A DNA stretch of 64,000 nucleotides from Bacillota bacterium (GTDB lineage: Bacteria > Bacillota > Clostridia > Christensenellales > SZUA-584). Under the pieces are notes generated by a model. That model had not been told where the DNA came from. It was given only the letters and a program-made list of their open reading frames with translations, and ran no database searches. The position numbers and the translations under genes were made by a program. The stretch spans positions 1-64,000 of the forward strand of contig JAEYZN010000006.1 in assembly GCA_023428025.1 (NCBI GenBank). The letters are read 5' to 3'. Shown here one piece after another: positions 1 through 7,157 of this stretch (the stretch's first letter is position 1; each line of letters begins with the position of its first letter).

Positions 1-116
1 CTGCCGGGTCCGCCACCGGGACCACCGCCCGGTCTGCCACCGGGGCCGCCGGGGCCACCGGGTCCGCCGCCAGGCCCGCCGCCGGGTCCGCCGGGAAAAC
101 GAGATCCATCAGGCAT
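1..116 (-). CDS. Collagen-like Gly/Pro-rich protein, N-terminal part (cut by window edge)
   Basis: The first 38 codons of a minus-strand gene are visible; the rest lies beyond the left edge. The protein begins MPDGSRFPGG and continues almost entirely as Gly-Gly-Pro and Gly-Pro-Gly units with single Arg residues. The start is fixed by a strong ribosome binding site (GAAAGGAG, 7 nt before ATG). There is no signal peptide. Low-complexity Gly/Pro proteins of this kind are common in exosporium or spore-coat layers of spore formers, but no domain is visible here, so a spore-surface role is only inferred, helped by a sigma-K-like promoter upstream and by the Cys/Gly-rich gene 0.8 kb away. Confidence 0.7.
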   Translation of the reverse strand, partial: MPDGSRFPGGPGGGPGGGPGGPGGPGGRPGGGPGGGPG

Positions 117-157
117 AATAAGACTCCTTTCAAGCGTCCTGTCAGGGACTGCTGCTG

Positions 158-185
158 TATAATATGTACAAAGCCGTCAGGTTGT
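158..185 (-). promoter_or_regulatory. Possible sigma-K-type promoter for the Gly/Pro-rich gene
   Basis: On the minus strand CATATTATA (158-166) matches the sigma-K -10 pattern CATAnnnTA, and an AC dinucleotide lies 17 nt upstream (184-185), the minimal sigma-K -35. It sits about 40 bp before the start codon. The motif is short and could occur by chance; the spore-surface character of the gene is the only supporting context. Confidence 0.3.
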
Positions 186-549
186 TCAGAATCACAGATT
201 CTATGCGCGTGCTGTCAGCGCCATCATTGATGCGGGCGAAACATCCGGCCGCAGTCCGCCCAGAAAAGAGAGGCATTCAAGCGGATTCCTGAGGTGGAAA
301 TATGTCTGATGATCAGGGAATAATAACCATAACGGGACTTGACTGGAAGGATTTCGGCGTGATAGTATAATTATCAGCGAGAACCAGAGATAACATGCAT
401 GGCATGCGCAGACGGACGTTTGGTCGGCCTGTGCGGACAGTTTTCAAACACTCTTCGTACCCTGCCGGAAACGGCACTCACAGCAACATATACAGCAGCC
501 ATTTGCCGCAAAAGCATTCCCGATTCGGTTTTCATTTGGAGGGGCAATT
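186..549. other. Gene-free interval
   Basis: Between the sigma-K-like site and the small gene at 550 I see no convincing gene. Open frames crossing 399-779 lack a ribosome binding site and run through the 71-codon gene in another frame. Confidence 0.5.
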
Positions 550-765
550 ATGAAAATCCGTTTCAGCGAGCAGCAGATGGAGCTGCTTTCCATGGCAGGC
601 TTTCCGTTCGACTTCCGGGGAGACCTGTCGGAGTTCGAGTTTTTCCTGACCGTCGAGCACGTGGGCCAGCGCATATTGAGGGCGGGCCTCGACAAAGACT
701 ACCGGCCCACCGAAACGGGCCGCCTGTACGGCGACATCATGGAAACGCTCTGCAAAACGGCCTAG
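550..765 (+). CDS. Small hypothetical protein (71 aa)
   Basis: A 71-residue soluble, mildly acidic protein beginning MKIRFSEQQMELL. The start is supported by GGAGGGG placed 5 nt before the ATG. It has no signal peptide, transmembrane segment or cysteine motif; it looks like a small mixed alpha/beta protein with hydrophobic positions spread through it. It stands alone between two minus-strand genes and is followed by a weak terminator. I do not recognise the family and assign no function. The good ribosome binding site and codon use like its neighbours argue that it is real. Confidence 0.7.
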   Translation: MKIRFSEQQMELLSMAGFPFDFRGDLSEFEFFLTVEHVGQRILRAGLDKDYRPTETGRLYGDIMETLCKTA

Positions 766-805
766 GATATTCGGTCTGAAAGCTTATCTTCAAGACAAGT
801 TCCGC

Positions 806-833
806 CGCGCTTTTGGTGCGGTGTTTTTTATTC
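806..833 (+). terminator. Weak intrinsic terminator
   Basis: A short CCGC/GCGG stem followed by TGTTTTTTATT, 40 bp after the stop of the 71-residue gene. Confidence 0.45.
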
Positions 834-947
834 CCTGTTTTTCGGCAGCCACACGAGCGATCAACGTGGAACAGCGGCGTAAAAAAAGAATGCCGGGTCG
901 GCATTCCAAAGAGGATATATGGGAAATAGAAGTGGATGTATTTCGCA

Positions 948-1148
948 TTACCTGCGGCAATTGCAGTTGTCACCGCATCCGCACCCGCCGCCGAAGCCGC
1001 CGCCGCAGCTGCACAACAGCAGCAGGGGCCATATGCTGCCCAAACCACAGCCGTCCCCGCAGCCGTCGTTGCATCCGCAGTTGTTGCCTCCAAAACCGTT
1101 GCCGCCGCATCCGCACAGCAGCAGGAGTGGCCATAATGCTCCATTCAT
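948..1148 (-). CDS. Cys/Gly-rich small protein with internal duplication (66 aa)
   Basis: A 66-residue protein built of two near-identical halves, each opening with (L/I)WPLLLLC and continuing into a Gly/Cys/Asn tract such as CGCGG or CSCGGG; it ends GDNCNCRR. It holds 13 Cys and more than 20 Gly. The start is certain from AAGGAGG 8 nt before ATG; the ATG lies at 1146-1148. The hydrophobic WPLLLL blocks could insert in or lie on a membrane, while the Cys/Gly tracts could bind metal or cross-link by disulfides. Small Cys/Gly-rich proteins are frequent in clostridial spore coats. It is divergent from an ArsR-type thiol/metal sensor 130 bp away, which would also fit a metal-binding role. Function is not established. 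Confidence 0.75.
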   Translation of the reverse strand: MNGALWPLLLLCGCGGNGFGGNNCGCNDGCGDGCGLGSIWPLLLLCSCGGGFGGGCGCGDNCNCRR

Positions 1149-1278
1149 TTTGATTGCCTCCTTAATTCCGATTGATAATTTACTATATGCCCATAAGGGA
1201 ATATGTGTGACGCCGTCATTGTTCGCGTATAAAAAAAATAGAATAATGGCAGAAGGGGTTTTCAGGGGCGTAATGGTC

Positions 1279-1638
1279 ATGGATATGTGCGAGATTTTCA
1301 AGGCGCTGGGCGACGAGACGCGCCTGCGCATCATGTATCTGCTCACGCGGCAGGAGCTGTGCGTCTGCGTGATCTGCGAGGCGCTGCGCATCCCGCAGCC
1401 CACCGCGTCCAAGCATCTGAACCGGCTACGGCTGGCCGGGCTCATCCGGTGCCGCCGCATCTCGCAGTGGTGCTTTTACCGCGTCAGCGACGCGTTCGCG
1501 TCCTCGCCGATGTGCGAGTGCTTAAAAAAGCTGTGGGACGACAACCGCCAGTACATGGGCGACCTCGAGCGTCTGCAGGAGCTGCTGGACGCCAACATAT
1601 GCTGCGAGCAGATGCTTCAGAAGCAGGGCCGTTTGTAG
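1279..1638 (+). CDS. ArsR-family winged-helix metalloregulator
   Basis: A 119-residue SmtB/ArsR-type repressor. It opens MDMCEIFKALGDETRLRIMYLL, the usual first helices, and has the DNA-recognition helix around QPTASKHLNRLRLAGLI followed by the wing. The segment ELCVCVICEAL carries a CxCxxC arrangement at the alpha-3 position, where E. coli ArsR (ELCVCDLC) binds As(III)/Sb(III), so metal or metalloid sensing is likely. I chose ATG 1279, with AGGGG about 9 nt upstream; ATG 1273 is also possible. No arsenic resistance gene is adjacent; the nearest possible target is the divergent Cys-rich gene. C-terminal residues include a CC pair (NICCEQ). Confidence 0.85.
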   Translation: MDMCEIFKALGDETRLRIMYLLTRQELCVCVICEALRIPQPTASKHLNRLRLAGLIRCRRISQWCFYRVSDAFASSPMCECLKKLWDDNRQYMGDLERLQELLDANICCEQMLQKQGRL

Positions 1639-1876
1639 GCGGCTTAATCAAAGCTTTACATGGATTTGATGCGACAGCATGTCCTTCTGATATAATCAAG
1701 CTGTAAGACAATTTTAAAAAGCACAGGAGTGTCAGCATTACACGATGAGTGGACATCAAAACATGCTATTGTCTTTACACCAACAATGCCAGAACAATAA
1801 TTCTCGGTTTCCTCTTTAACGCCGCCTTGTGACAGGGCGGCATATTTTTTATCAAATAAAGGGAGGTCTCAAAACA

Positions 1877-3241
1877 GTGAACAAAGCGGAGAAGAGAAAG
1901 AACTACGTGCTGGACACCAACGTGCTGATGCACGATCCGTGGAGCTTCCGTAATTTCCACGGCAACAATGTCTACATCCCCGTTACGGCGCTGGAGGAGC
2001 TGGACCATCTGAAAGCGCGCGACGGCATCGCGGGCTATCAGGCGCGTGAGGCGGTGCGTGCGCTGCACCGCACCATCGACGGCTGCGGCCGCCAGTGCGT
2101 GACGGACGGCATCCTGCTGGAAAACGGCATCCGGCTGTTGGCCGCTTTCTCTGAGGACACCTGCCCGCCCTTCTCGACGCCGGGCAACGACAACGCCATC
2201 CTCGCCTGCGCGATGCGCCTGCGGGAGAAGGAGCCGGACGCGGACACCATCCTCGTCTCCAAGGACGTGTGCCTTCGGATCAAGGCGGAGATATGCGGCA
2301 TCACCTCGCAGGACTACGAGAACGACAAGATGAAAACCGACGAGCTGTACAGCGGGCAGGCGGAGCTGACGCTGCCCGCCAAAAGCATCGACAAAATATT
2401 CAAGGAGGGCGCCAAGCCGCCCAGGGATATGGCGCTGCTGCCCAACCAGTTTGTGCGCGCCACCACCGGCGGCGACGATTCCCAGAGCGCCGTGGCGCGA
2501 TTCGACGGTACCAAGCTGGTGCCGCTCAAGTACGACCGGCACACGGCGTGGGGCCTGCGGCCGCTGAACCTGGAGCAAAGAATGGCGTTCGAGCTGCTGA
2601 TGGACCCGTCCATCCCCTTCGTATCCATCACGGGCGGCGCGGGCAGCGGCAAGACGATCCTCGCCACCGCCGTGGCGCTGGAGAAGGTGCTGGAGCAGCA
2701 TGAATACCGCAAGATCGTGTTCGTCAGGCCCACGGTGCCCGCCGGAAACGACATCGGCTATCTGCCCGGCACCGAGGAGGAAAAGCTGCGCCCGTGGATG
2801 GGCAGCTTCTACGACGCGATCGACAACCTGATGTCGTCCGACAAGGACGCGGGCAAGGCCAAGAAAGCCAAGAAGACGGAGGAAGGATTTCAGGTGGATG
2901 CGTTCATCGACGACTTCCGTCGCCGCGGTATATTCGAGATCAAGACGTTCACCTACATGCGCGGCCGCACCATCACGGATGCCATCGTCATCGTGGATGA
3001 GGCGCAGGAGATCACGCCGCACCTCGCCAAGTTGATGCTGACACGGGCGGGCCAGCGCGCCAAGTTTATCTTCCTGGGAGACCCGTCGGACAACCAGATC
3101 GACAACGTGCTGGTGGACTCCAAGTCGAACGGCCTTGTTTATGTGTTGGAGCGGCTCAAGCACCACGCGCTCACCGGCCATGTGACGCTGCGGCAGGTGG
3201 AGCGCAGCGAGCTGGCGTCGCTGGCGGAAAAGAGCCTGTAA
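1877..3241 (+). CDS. PIN domain-PhoH family ATPase (PhoH2/YlaK type)
   Basis: A 454-residue two-domain protein. Residues about 8-145 form a PIN ribonuclease domain, starting YVLDTNVLMHDP with the first catalytic Asp and the later acidic pair near TPGNDNAIL. The C-terminal half is a PhoH ATPase with Walker A GGAGSGKT near residue 253 and Walker B IVIVDEAQE near 370, then GDPSDNQID. PhoH2 proteins of this build are reported as RNA helicase/RNases, so RNA turnover is likely. I chose GTG 1877 because GGGAGG lies 10 nt upstream; an ATG farther upstream has no such site. It stands alone. The lipoprotein gene downstream has its own promoter. Confidence 0.93.
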   Translation: MNKAEKRKNYVLDTNVLMHDPWSFRNFHGNNVYIPVTALEELDHLKARDGIAGYQAREAVRALHRTIDGCGRQCVTDGILLENGIRLLAAFSEDTCPPFSTPGNDNAILACAMRLREKEPDADTILVSKDVCLRIKAEICGITSQDYENDKMKTDELYSGQAELTLPAKSIDKIFKEGAKPPRDMALLPNQFVRATTGGDDSQSAVARFDGTKLVPLKYDRHTAWGLRPLNLEQRMAFELLMDPSIPFVSITGGAGSGKTILATAVALEKVLEQHEYRKIVFVRPTVPAGNDIGYLPGTEEEKLRPWMGSFYDAIDNLMSSDKDAGKAKKAKKTEEGFQVDAFIDDFRRRGIFEIKTFTYMRGRTITDAIVIVDEAQEITPHLAKLMLTRAGQRAKFIFLGDPSDNQIDNVLVDSKSNGLVYVLERLKHHALTGHVTLRQVERSELASLAEKSL

Positions 3242-3251
3242 TCGCTAAAAC

Positions 3252-3280
3252 TTGACATTCCGCGTGCGTGTCCCTAAAAT
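3252..3280 (+). promoter_or_regulatory. Sigma-A promoter, TTGACA-N17-TAAAAT
   Basis: TTGACA at 3252-3257 and TAAAAT at 3275-3280 with a 17-bp spacer, about 30 bp before the lipoprotein start at 3311. Confidence 0.75.
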
Positions 3281-3310
3281 GATAGCATGAATCAAAAGAG
3301 AGGAACGCGC

Positions 3311-3919
3311 ATGAAGAAAGCCATCGCGATGATATTGGCGCTGTGCGTGCTGGCGGCGCTGTCCGGTTGCGGCCAGAACACGCCGGAGCCGGAGCAGCCG
3401 ACGGAACCGGGCGCAATCGCCACGCCGGAGCCGGTCTACACCGCTGCGGACTTTGCGGGCCACTGGACGGTGTCCGAGGTGTACGATGTGAAGGGCCAGC
3501 CGGTGACGGGCAGCGAGCTGACCGCGCTGGGCAGCTTCACGCTGGAGCTGCTGGCGGACGGCACATATTTCGTCTACGACGCCGCGGAAACGGCGCTGGG
3601 GCAGGGCAGCTATGCGCTCAGCGGAAAGGTGCTGACGCTGTCGGCGGGTAGCCTTGAAACCAGCTACGAGGTGACGGATATCAACACGCTGCGCTGCAAA
3701 TCCGAGGATGGCAGCGTGACGGTGCTGACGCGTCTGCCCGAGGAACCGGAGGAGAACATGGAAGAGGACATTATCGACGACGAGGTTCCGGACGACGGGA
3801 TCACCGAAGGCGGTGAAGAAGGAACGGAAGAGCCTCTGCCGGAGGATACCATAGAGGAAGAAACGGACCTGCCCGAAGATGAGGGCGTGCCGGTGGAAAC
3901 AGAAGCGGAGACGGCGTGA
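3311..3919 (+). CDS. Secreted lipoprotein with acidic tail
   Basis: A 202-residue lipoprotein. The signal peptide MKKAIAMILALCVLAALSGC ends in a lipobox with the lipidated Cys at residue 20. A Pro/Glu/Thr linker follows, then a beta-rich domain (about residues 45-145; FAGHWTVSEVYDVKG opening, alternating Gly and hydrophobic residues) reminiscent of small lipocalin-like or META-like barrels. The last 60 residues are strongly acidic (runs of Glu/Asp), perhaps for cation binding or wall spacing. ATG 3311 is chosen over 3287 because GAGAGGA lies 6 nt before it and the signal peptide starts there. Function unknown. Confidence 0.85.
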   Translation: MKKAIAMILALCVLAALSGCGQNTPEPEQPTEPGAIATPEPVYTAADFAGHWTVSEVYDVKGQPVTGSELTALGSFTLELLADGTYFVYDAAETALGQGSYALSGKVLTLSAGSLETSYEVTDINTLRCKSEDGSVTVLTRLPEEPEENMEEDIIDDEVPDDGITEGGEEGTEEPLPEDTIEEETDLPEDEGVPVETEAETA

Positions 3920-4052
3920 CAACCCCGGCGGCGTAAACGTCCAATCGAAACACAACATGCGAAGCGTGCGGCAGCTATGCACCGCGCGCTTTTTTGTGCA
4001 ATAAAATCCAGCCTTCTTTAAAAAAGAATTGTGCACACGTACAAAAACATAT

Positions 4053-4070
4053 AAAACATATTGAAATAAT
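4053..4070 (+). promoter_or_regulatory. Shared AT-rich operator candidate (AAAACATATTGAAATAAT)
   Basis: This element lies in the AT-rich leader of the ATC-hydrolase operon, close to a TATAAT-like sequence at 4070-4075. It is nearly the same as elements before cysK (44790-44808) and metN (45926-45943). An Rrf2-family regulator is encoded next to cysK. The match is by eye only. Confidence 0.4.
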
Positions 4071-4121
4071 ATAATATAGAGAATATAATGGTTCAAATAT
4101 AATTCAAGGAGGTGTACCGGA

Positions 4122-4610
4122 GTGGCTCAGGAACAACTGCCCGGCGCGGCGGATGTCTCGCCGCTGCAGAGGCGGGTCGTCGAGATCGGGCTGGCAGGCT
4201 CCTTCGTATCCGTTCTGACCGAGGAGCTTGGCGAAGAGCGGGCGCTGGACATTCTGAACAAAGTCGTGGAACGCGAAGCGCACAGTGCGGCGAAGGCCTT
4301 CCGCCAGAGATTCCCCGAGCCGACGCTGGCCAGCCTGTACGAGGTCTGGAAGATACTCGGCGGAGACGGCAGGCTGGATATGGAGCTGGAGGAACTGAAT
4401 GAGAACACGCTGCGGTTCCATGTCAACGGGTGCCGGTATGCGGAGCGCTACCGGGCGCTGGGGCTGGAAAAGCTGGGCGTCGCGTTCAGCTGCCGGCGGG
4501 ACGAACCGTTCGCCAGAGCGCTGATCCCCGGCATCCGGATGAAGCAATCGCAGACCATCATGGAAGGCAGCCCGAAATGCTGTTTCGAGTACACATGGGA
4601 GGAAGCATGA
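4122..4610 (+). CDS. L-2-amino-thiazoline-4-carboxylic acid (ATC) hydrolase family protein
   Basis: A 162-residue cytoplasmic protein of the ATC hydrolase family; characterised members open the thiazoline ring of L-ATC on the way to L-cysteine. Visible family traits are the N-terminal helical part with EELGEERALDILNKVVER, the LNENTLRFHVNGCRYAERY segment with a conserved Cys, and the C-terminal KCCFEYTWE. GTG 4122 is the start, with AAGGAGG 8 nt upstream. It leads a six-gene operon and overlaps the next start by 4 bp (ATGA). Many homologues sit beside redox genes rather than cysteine genes, so the actual substrate is uncertain. The operator motif shared with cysK and metN fits a sulfur link. 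Confidence 0.75.
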   Translation: MAQEQLPGAADVSPLQRRVVEIGLAGSFVSVLTEELGEERALDILNKVVEREAHSAAKAFRQRFPEPTLASLYEVWKILGGDGRLDMELEELNENTLRFHVNGCRYAERYRALGLEKLGVAFSCRRDEPFARALIPGIRMKQSQTIMEGSPKCCFEYTWEEA

Positions 4611-5062
4611 AACTGACAGAGAATCTGGTGGCCCGGCTCAAGGCCAAGGCCCCGGGGCGCTTCACCGCCTACCTGACGACGGTGTCGCTGGACGGCAAGC
4701 CCAACATATTGCCGCTGCCGTTTACCGACGTGGTGAACGACGAGCTGATCCTGTTCCCCGACCTGTTCGCGCAAAAAACCAAGGTCAACCTCAACGAGAA
4801 TACGCGCGCGTCCGTCAGCTTTGCCGACGGTGAAACGGGCGTGGTGCTGGAGGGCGTGGCGGACATTGTGCAGTGGGGGCATCCGCCGAAGTTCAGGCTG
4901 TTCGGCCTGGAGGCGGGCGCGGTGCTGGAGAAATGGGGCGACTGGGACGAGACGGTGGAGCCCGTTATCGAAGCGGCGGACGAGGAGCTGCGCCCGGCCG
5001 TGTTTGCCCAGCGCGGCGTCATCATCTTCAGGCCGGAGAAAATTGTGGAGGCACAGGCATGA
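4607..5062 (+). CDS. Pyridoxamine 5'-phosphate oxidase-like FMN-binding protein (paralogue 1)
   Basis: A 151-residue split-barrel flavoprotein. The core FTAYLTTVSLDGKPNILP, then ELILFPDLFAQKTKVNLNENTRASVSF, is the standard FMN-binding split barrel of PPOX-like proteins. The start ATG at 4607 overlaps the preceding stop. It shares long blocks with the next gene: YLTTVS, FAQKTKVN(L/I)NEN, LE/DxWGDW and QRGVI near the C-terminus, so the two arose by tandem duplication. The substrate is unknown; proteins of this kind include flavin reductases and FMN carriers. In an operon with a ferredoxin, an electron-transfer role is reasonable but inferred. Confidence 0.85.
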   Translation: MKLTENLVARLKAKAPGRFTAYLTTVSLDGKPNILPLPFTDVVNDELILFPDLFAQKTKVNLNENTRASVSFADGETGVVLEGVADIVQWGHPPKFRLFGLEAGAVLEKWGDWDETVEPVIEAADEELRPAVFAQRGVIIFRPEKIVEAQA

Positions 5063-5547
5063 AGCTGAACAACGAAATGAAGAAGGCTTTGAAAACCGTC
5101 GGCTCCGGCGGCAGCGTGGTCTATCTTACCACGGTGTCAAAGGAAGGCGTGCCCAATATCGTGGGCGAGCGGTTTGTGACGCTGTTTCGCGACGAGTACA
5201 TACTGATCGCGGAGATGTTCGCGCAGAAGACGCGCGTCAACATCAACGAGAACCCCGTCGGCGTCATCACCATGGCGCACCCGCTGCGCGGACGGACGTG
5301 GACCTTCTCCGGCCCCGTCACCATATTGCAGGAGGGATTTCCCGCCGACTCCGTCTGGGAGGGCGTCAGCGTGAGGGAGGTGCTGGACGAATGGGGCGAC
5401 TGGGCGCTCAAGGAGCCGCCATCCGAGGTGCCGCCGGACATCCGGCCGCCTGTGCTGGTGCAGCGCGGTGTGATCGCCCTGCATGTGACGGACATAACGG
5501 ACTTCGCCCCGGACAAAGCGGGAGAGCGCATCCCGGCGGGACGCTGA
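5059..5547 (+). CDS. Pyridoxamine 5'-phosphate oxidase-like FMN-binding protein (paralogue 2)
   Basis: A 162-residue split-barrel protein, second of three in tandem. The core reads SVVYLTTVSKEGVPNIVGERF, then ILIAEMFAQKTRVNINENPVGVITM, followed by VLDEWGDW and a C-terminal VQRGVIALHVTDITDF. The start ATG 5059 overlaps the previous stop by 4 bp, implying translational coupling. Compared with paralogue 1 the PLPFTD segment is replaced by GERFVT, so substrate or partner may differ. No membrane segment or Cys ligand motif is present. Confidence 0.85.
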   Translation: MKLNNEMKKALKTVGSGGSVVYLTTVSKEGVPNIVGERFVTLFRDEYILIAEMFAQKTRVNINENPVGVITMAHPLRGRTWTFSGPVTILQEGFPADSVWEGVSVREVLDEWGDWALKEPPSEVPPDIRPPVLVQRGVIALHVTDITDFAPDKAGERIPAGR

Positions 5548-5566
5548 GAGCAGAAAGGAAAAACAT

Positions 5567-5977
5567 ATGGCAACATTGACATCTCGTATGAAAAACTGGC
5601 TGGCCGGTTTGGGCGGGCATATCGCCACGGCCTCCAGGGCGGGTGTTCCCGCCGTGATCGTGGTGGATTCCGCCGTCGTGGAGGGAGACGATACCGTCCG
5701 CTTCCCTTTGAGCGACAAGCAGAAGGCGTATATACAGAGCAACATCGACGAGAACCCGAAGGTGGCCTTCGGCCCCGGCGGCATCGGCAGCATCCGCGCG
5801 GCGTACCAGTTTAAGGGACTGGGCCGCATCGAGGGTGGCGAGCTGGTGGTGGCGGTGGACGAGATCTACTGCACCAAGCCCGGCCCCGAGGCCGCGCTGC
5901 GGCTGGACGTTCTGCCGTTGGACAGCGTTGTGAAGTTTGAGGAAAGCCGTTGGAAAGACAACGGCCCGCCCAGATAG
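5567..5977 (+). CDS. Pyridoxamine 5'-phosphate oxidase-like FMN-binding protein (paralogue 3, divergent)
   Basis: A 136-residue shorter member of the split-barrel series. It keeps the pattern HIATASRAGVPAVIVVDSAVV, then QKAYIQSNIDENPKVAFGPGG, matching the strand order of its two upstream paralogues, but lacks their WGDW and QRGVI blocks. GAAAGGA precedes the ATG by about 8 nt. There are 19 bp between it and paralogue 2 and 13 bp to the membrane protein, so it belongs to the same transcript. FMN binding is inferred from the family. Confidence 0.78.
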   Translation: MATLTSRMKNWLAGLGGHIATASRAGVPAVIVVDSAVVEGDDTVRFPLSDKQKAYIQSNIDENPKVAFGPGGIGSIRAAYQFKGLGRIEGGELVVAVDEIYCTKPGPEAALRLDVLPLDSVVKFEESRWKDNGPPR

Positions 5978-5990
5978 GGGAGGTATTGCG

Positions 5991-6683
5991 ATGAGCCAAA
6001 CAGTCAAAAAGAAAAAAGCGGTCTCCGGCTTCATACAGCCGAGATGGCCAAAAGAGCGCATCGTGCGCTGGCTGGAGGTGGGCGCGATCCCCGCGGTGGT
6101 GGGGCTGTGGTTCCCCGACTGGGCCGGCGCGTATTTTGGCGGCAACGCCTTCTTCATACCGCCGCTGCTGCCGTACCTGCCGCCGTTCCTTACGTATATC
6201 GGCGCGTTGATACTGCTCAAGGCCTGCTACGAGGGTATCCTGCACATGGGCTATCACTTCAGGGGCCTGATCGTATCCGGGCTGGTGTGTGTGGCGGCGG
6301 CTACCGCCAGCGTGGCGCTGTGGCTGGCGGGCCTGCCCGCCGCCTCTCTGGCGCTGGTGGGCTTCGCGGCGTTCTTCGCGGGCGGGTTCATCTGGTTCAC
6401 CATCGGAAAGGTATGGGAGATCACGCAGGAAAAACGCTCGCATGTCACCTGGCATCTCATATGGATCGGCGATGCGGTCTCGCTGGCGGTATACCTGTTC
6501 GCCGTCGTCCTGTCGCTGAGCGATCCGCAGGCGGGCGCGGTATGGCTTCGCGTCGGCGTCGCGCTGTTCACGGGCACGTTCGCCGTCTGCCGCTATGGCG
6601 TGCACTGCTACAAGACGCAGACCTCCATCGGCGCGCGCTTCAGCCACAACCCCGATGAGCAGTTCTGGACGGTCGCCCAATGA
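5991..6683 (+). CDS. Polytopic membrane protein of the flavin/ferredoxin operon
   Basis: A 230-residue integral membrane protein with a basic N-terminus (SQTVKKKKAVSGF) and five to six hydrophobic segments: about residues 28-45, 55-80, 92-112, 116-138, 160-182 and 190-210. It contains several internal His and Cys residues (HMGYHFRG, CRYGVHCYK), which could be redox or metal ligands but form no motif I know. GGGGAGG lies 6 nt before ATG 5991. Its stop overlaps the ferredoxin start (ATGA), so the pair is translationally coupled. It may anchor the ferredoxin and flavoproteins at the membrane; this is inference. Confidence 0.75.
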   Translation: MSQTVKKKKAVSGFIQPRWPKERIVRWLEVGAIPAVVGLWFPDWAGAYFGGNAFFIPPLLPYLPPFLTYIGALILLKACYEGILHMGYHFRGLIVSGLVCVAAATASVALWLAGLPAASLALVGFAAFFAGGFIWFTIGKVWEITQEKRSHVTWHLIWIGDAVSLAVYLFAVVLSLSDPQAGAVWLRVGVALFTGTFAVCRYGVHCYKTQTSIGARFSHNPDEQFWTVAQ

Positions 6684-6961
6684 CGGCTCCCAAAACGCTT
6701 CCGTGGATCATTCCGGACTATTGCGAGGGCTGCACCTCCTGCGTCGCGGCGTGCAAACGCGGCTGCCTGGTCATGTTCGCCACACAGGATGAGGACGTCT
6801 TCGTCCCGTGGATGGAGGATATTGGCCGCTGCACCGGCTGCGGGCGCTGCAGCGAGGCCTGCGTGCTGGGCGGCATCAGCATGACGTCGTATACCGACGA
6901 GGCGGCGGAACGGTTCAGAAAAAAGGTGGAGGACGGTACTGTGATCAGGCTGTCCGCGTAA
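6680..6961 (+). CDS. 2[4Fe-4S] ferredoxin-type protein
   Basis: A 93-residue protein with two cluster-binding stretches: CEGCTSCVAACKRGC near residues 15-29 and CTGCGRCSEAC near 51-61, each giving the CxxCxxC plus distal Cys set of bacterial ferredoxins. The segment between them is longer than in minimal clostridial ferredoxins and the C-terminal 30 residues are basic/acidic mixed (AAERFRKKVEDG). It is the last gene of the operon, overlapping the membrane-protein stop by 4 bp, and is followed by a terminator. Likely passes low-potential electrons to or from the FMN proteins upstream. Confidence 0.88.
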   Translation: MTAPKTLPWIIPDYCEGCTSCVAACKRGCLVMFATQDEDVFVPWMEDIGRCTGCGRCSEACVLGGISMTSYTDEAAERFRKKVEDGTVIRLSA

Positions 6962-6991
6962 CGGCAGACCAATCCGGCTAAGCAATAAACA

Positions 6992-7038
6992 GACACCCCT
7001 GGCCCGCCCGGCGTATAAACCGGCGGACGGGGTGTTTT
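6992..7038 (+). terminator. Intrinsic terminator of the flavin/ferredoxin operon
   Basis: Outer stem ACACCCC (6993-6999) with GGGGTGT (7029-7035), inner GC-rich pairing, then TTTTGGTTT. Confidence 0.8.
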
Positions 7039-7157
7039 GGTTTCCCGGATGAAAAGTGGAATGAACCGGAAAAAATGGTTTGCAAAAGTCGTATTGAAGC
7101 CATATATTTAGAGTTATAGAACATATCGTGGTTCACTTTAAGCGGGAAGGGCGAAGG

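Noticed and set aside
936..1136. Plus-strand 66-codon Ala/Gln-rich frame
   Set aside because: It is antisense to the Cys/Gly-rich gene, has no ribosome binding site, and its low complexity simply mirrors the Gly/Cys codons of the other strand.
1775..3181. Minus-strand 468-codon frame opposite the PIN-PhoH gene
   Set aside because: Long antisense frames are expected opposite GC-rich genes; the PhoH reading has complete motifs and a ribosome binding site, this one has neither.
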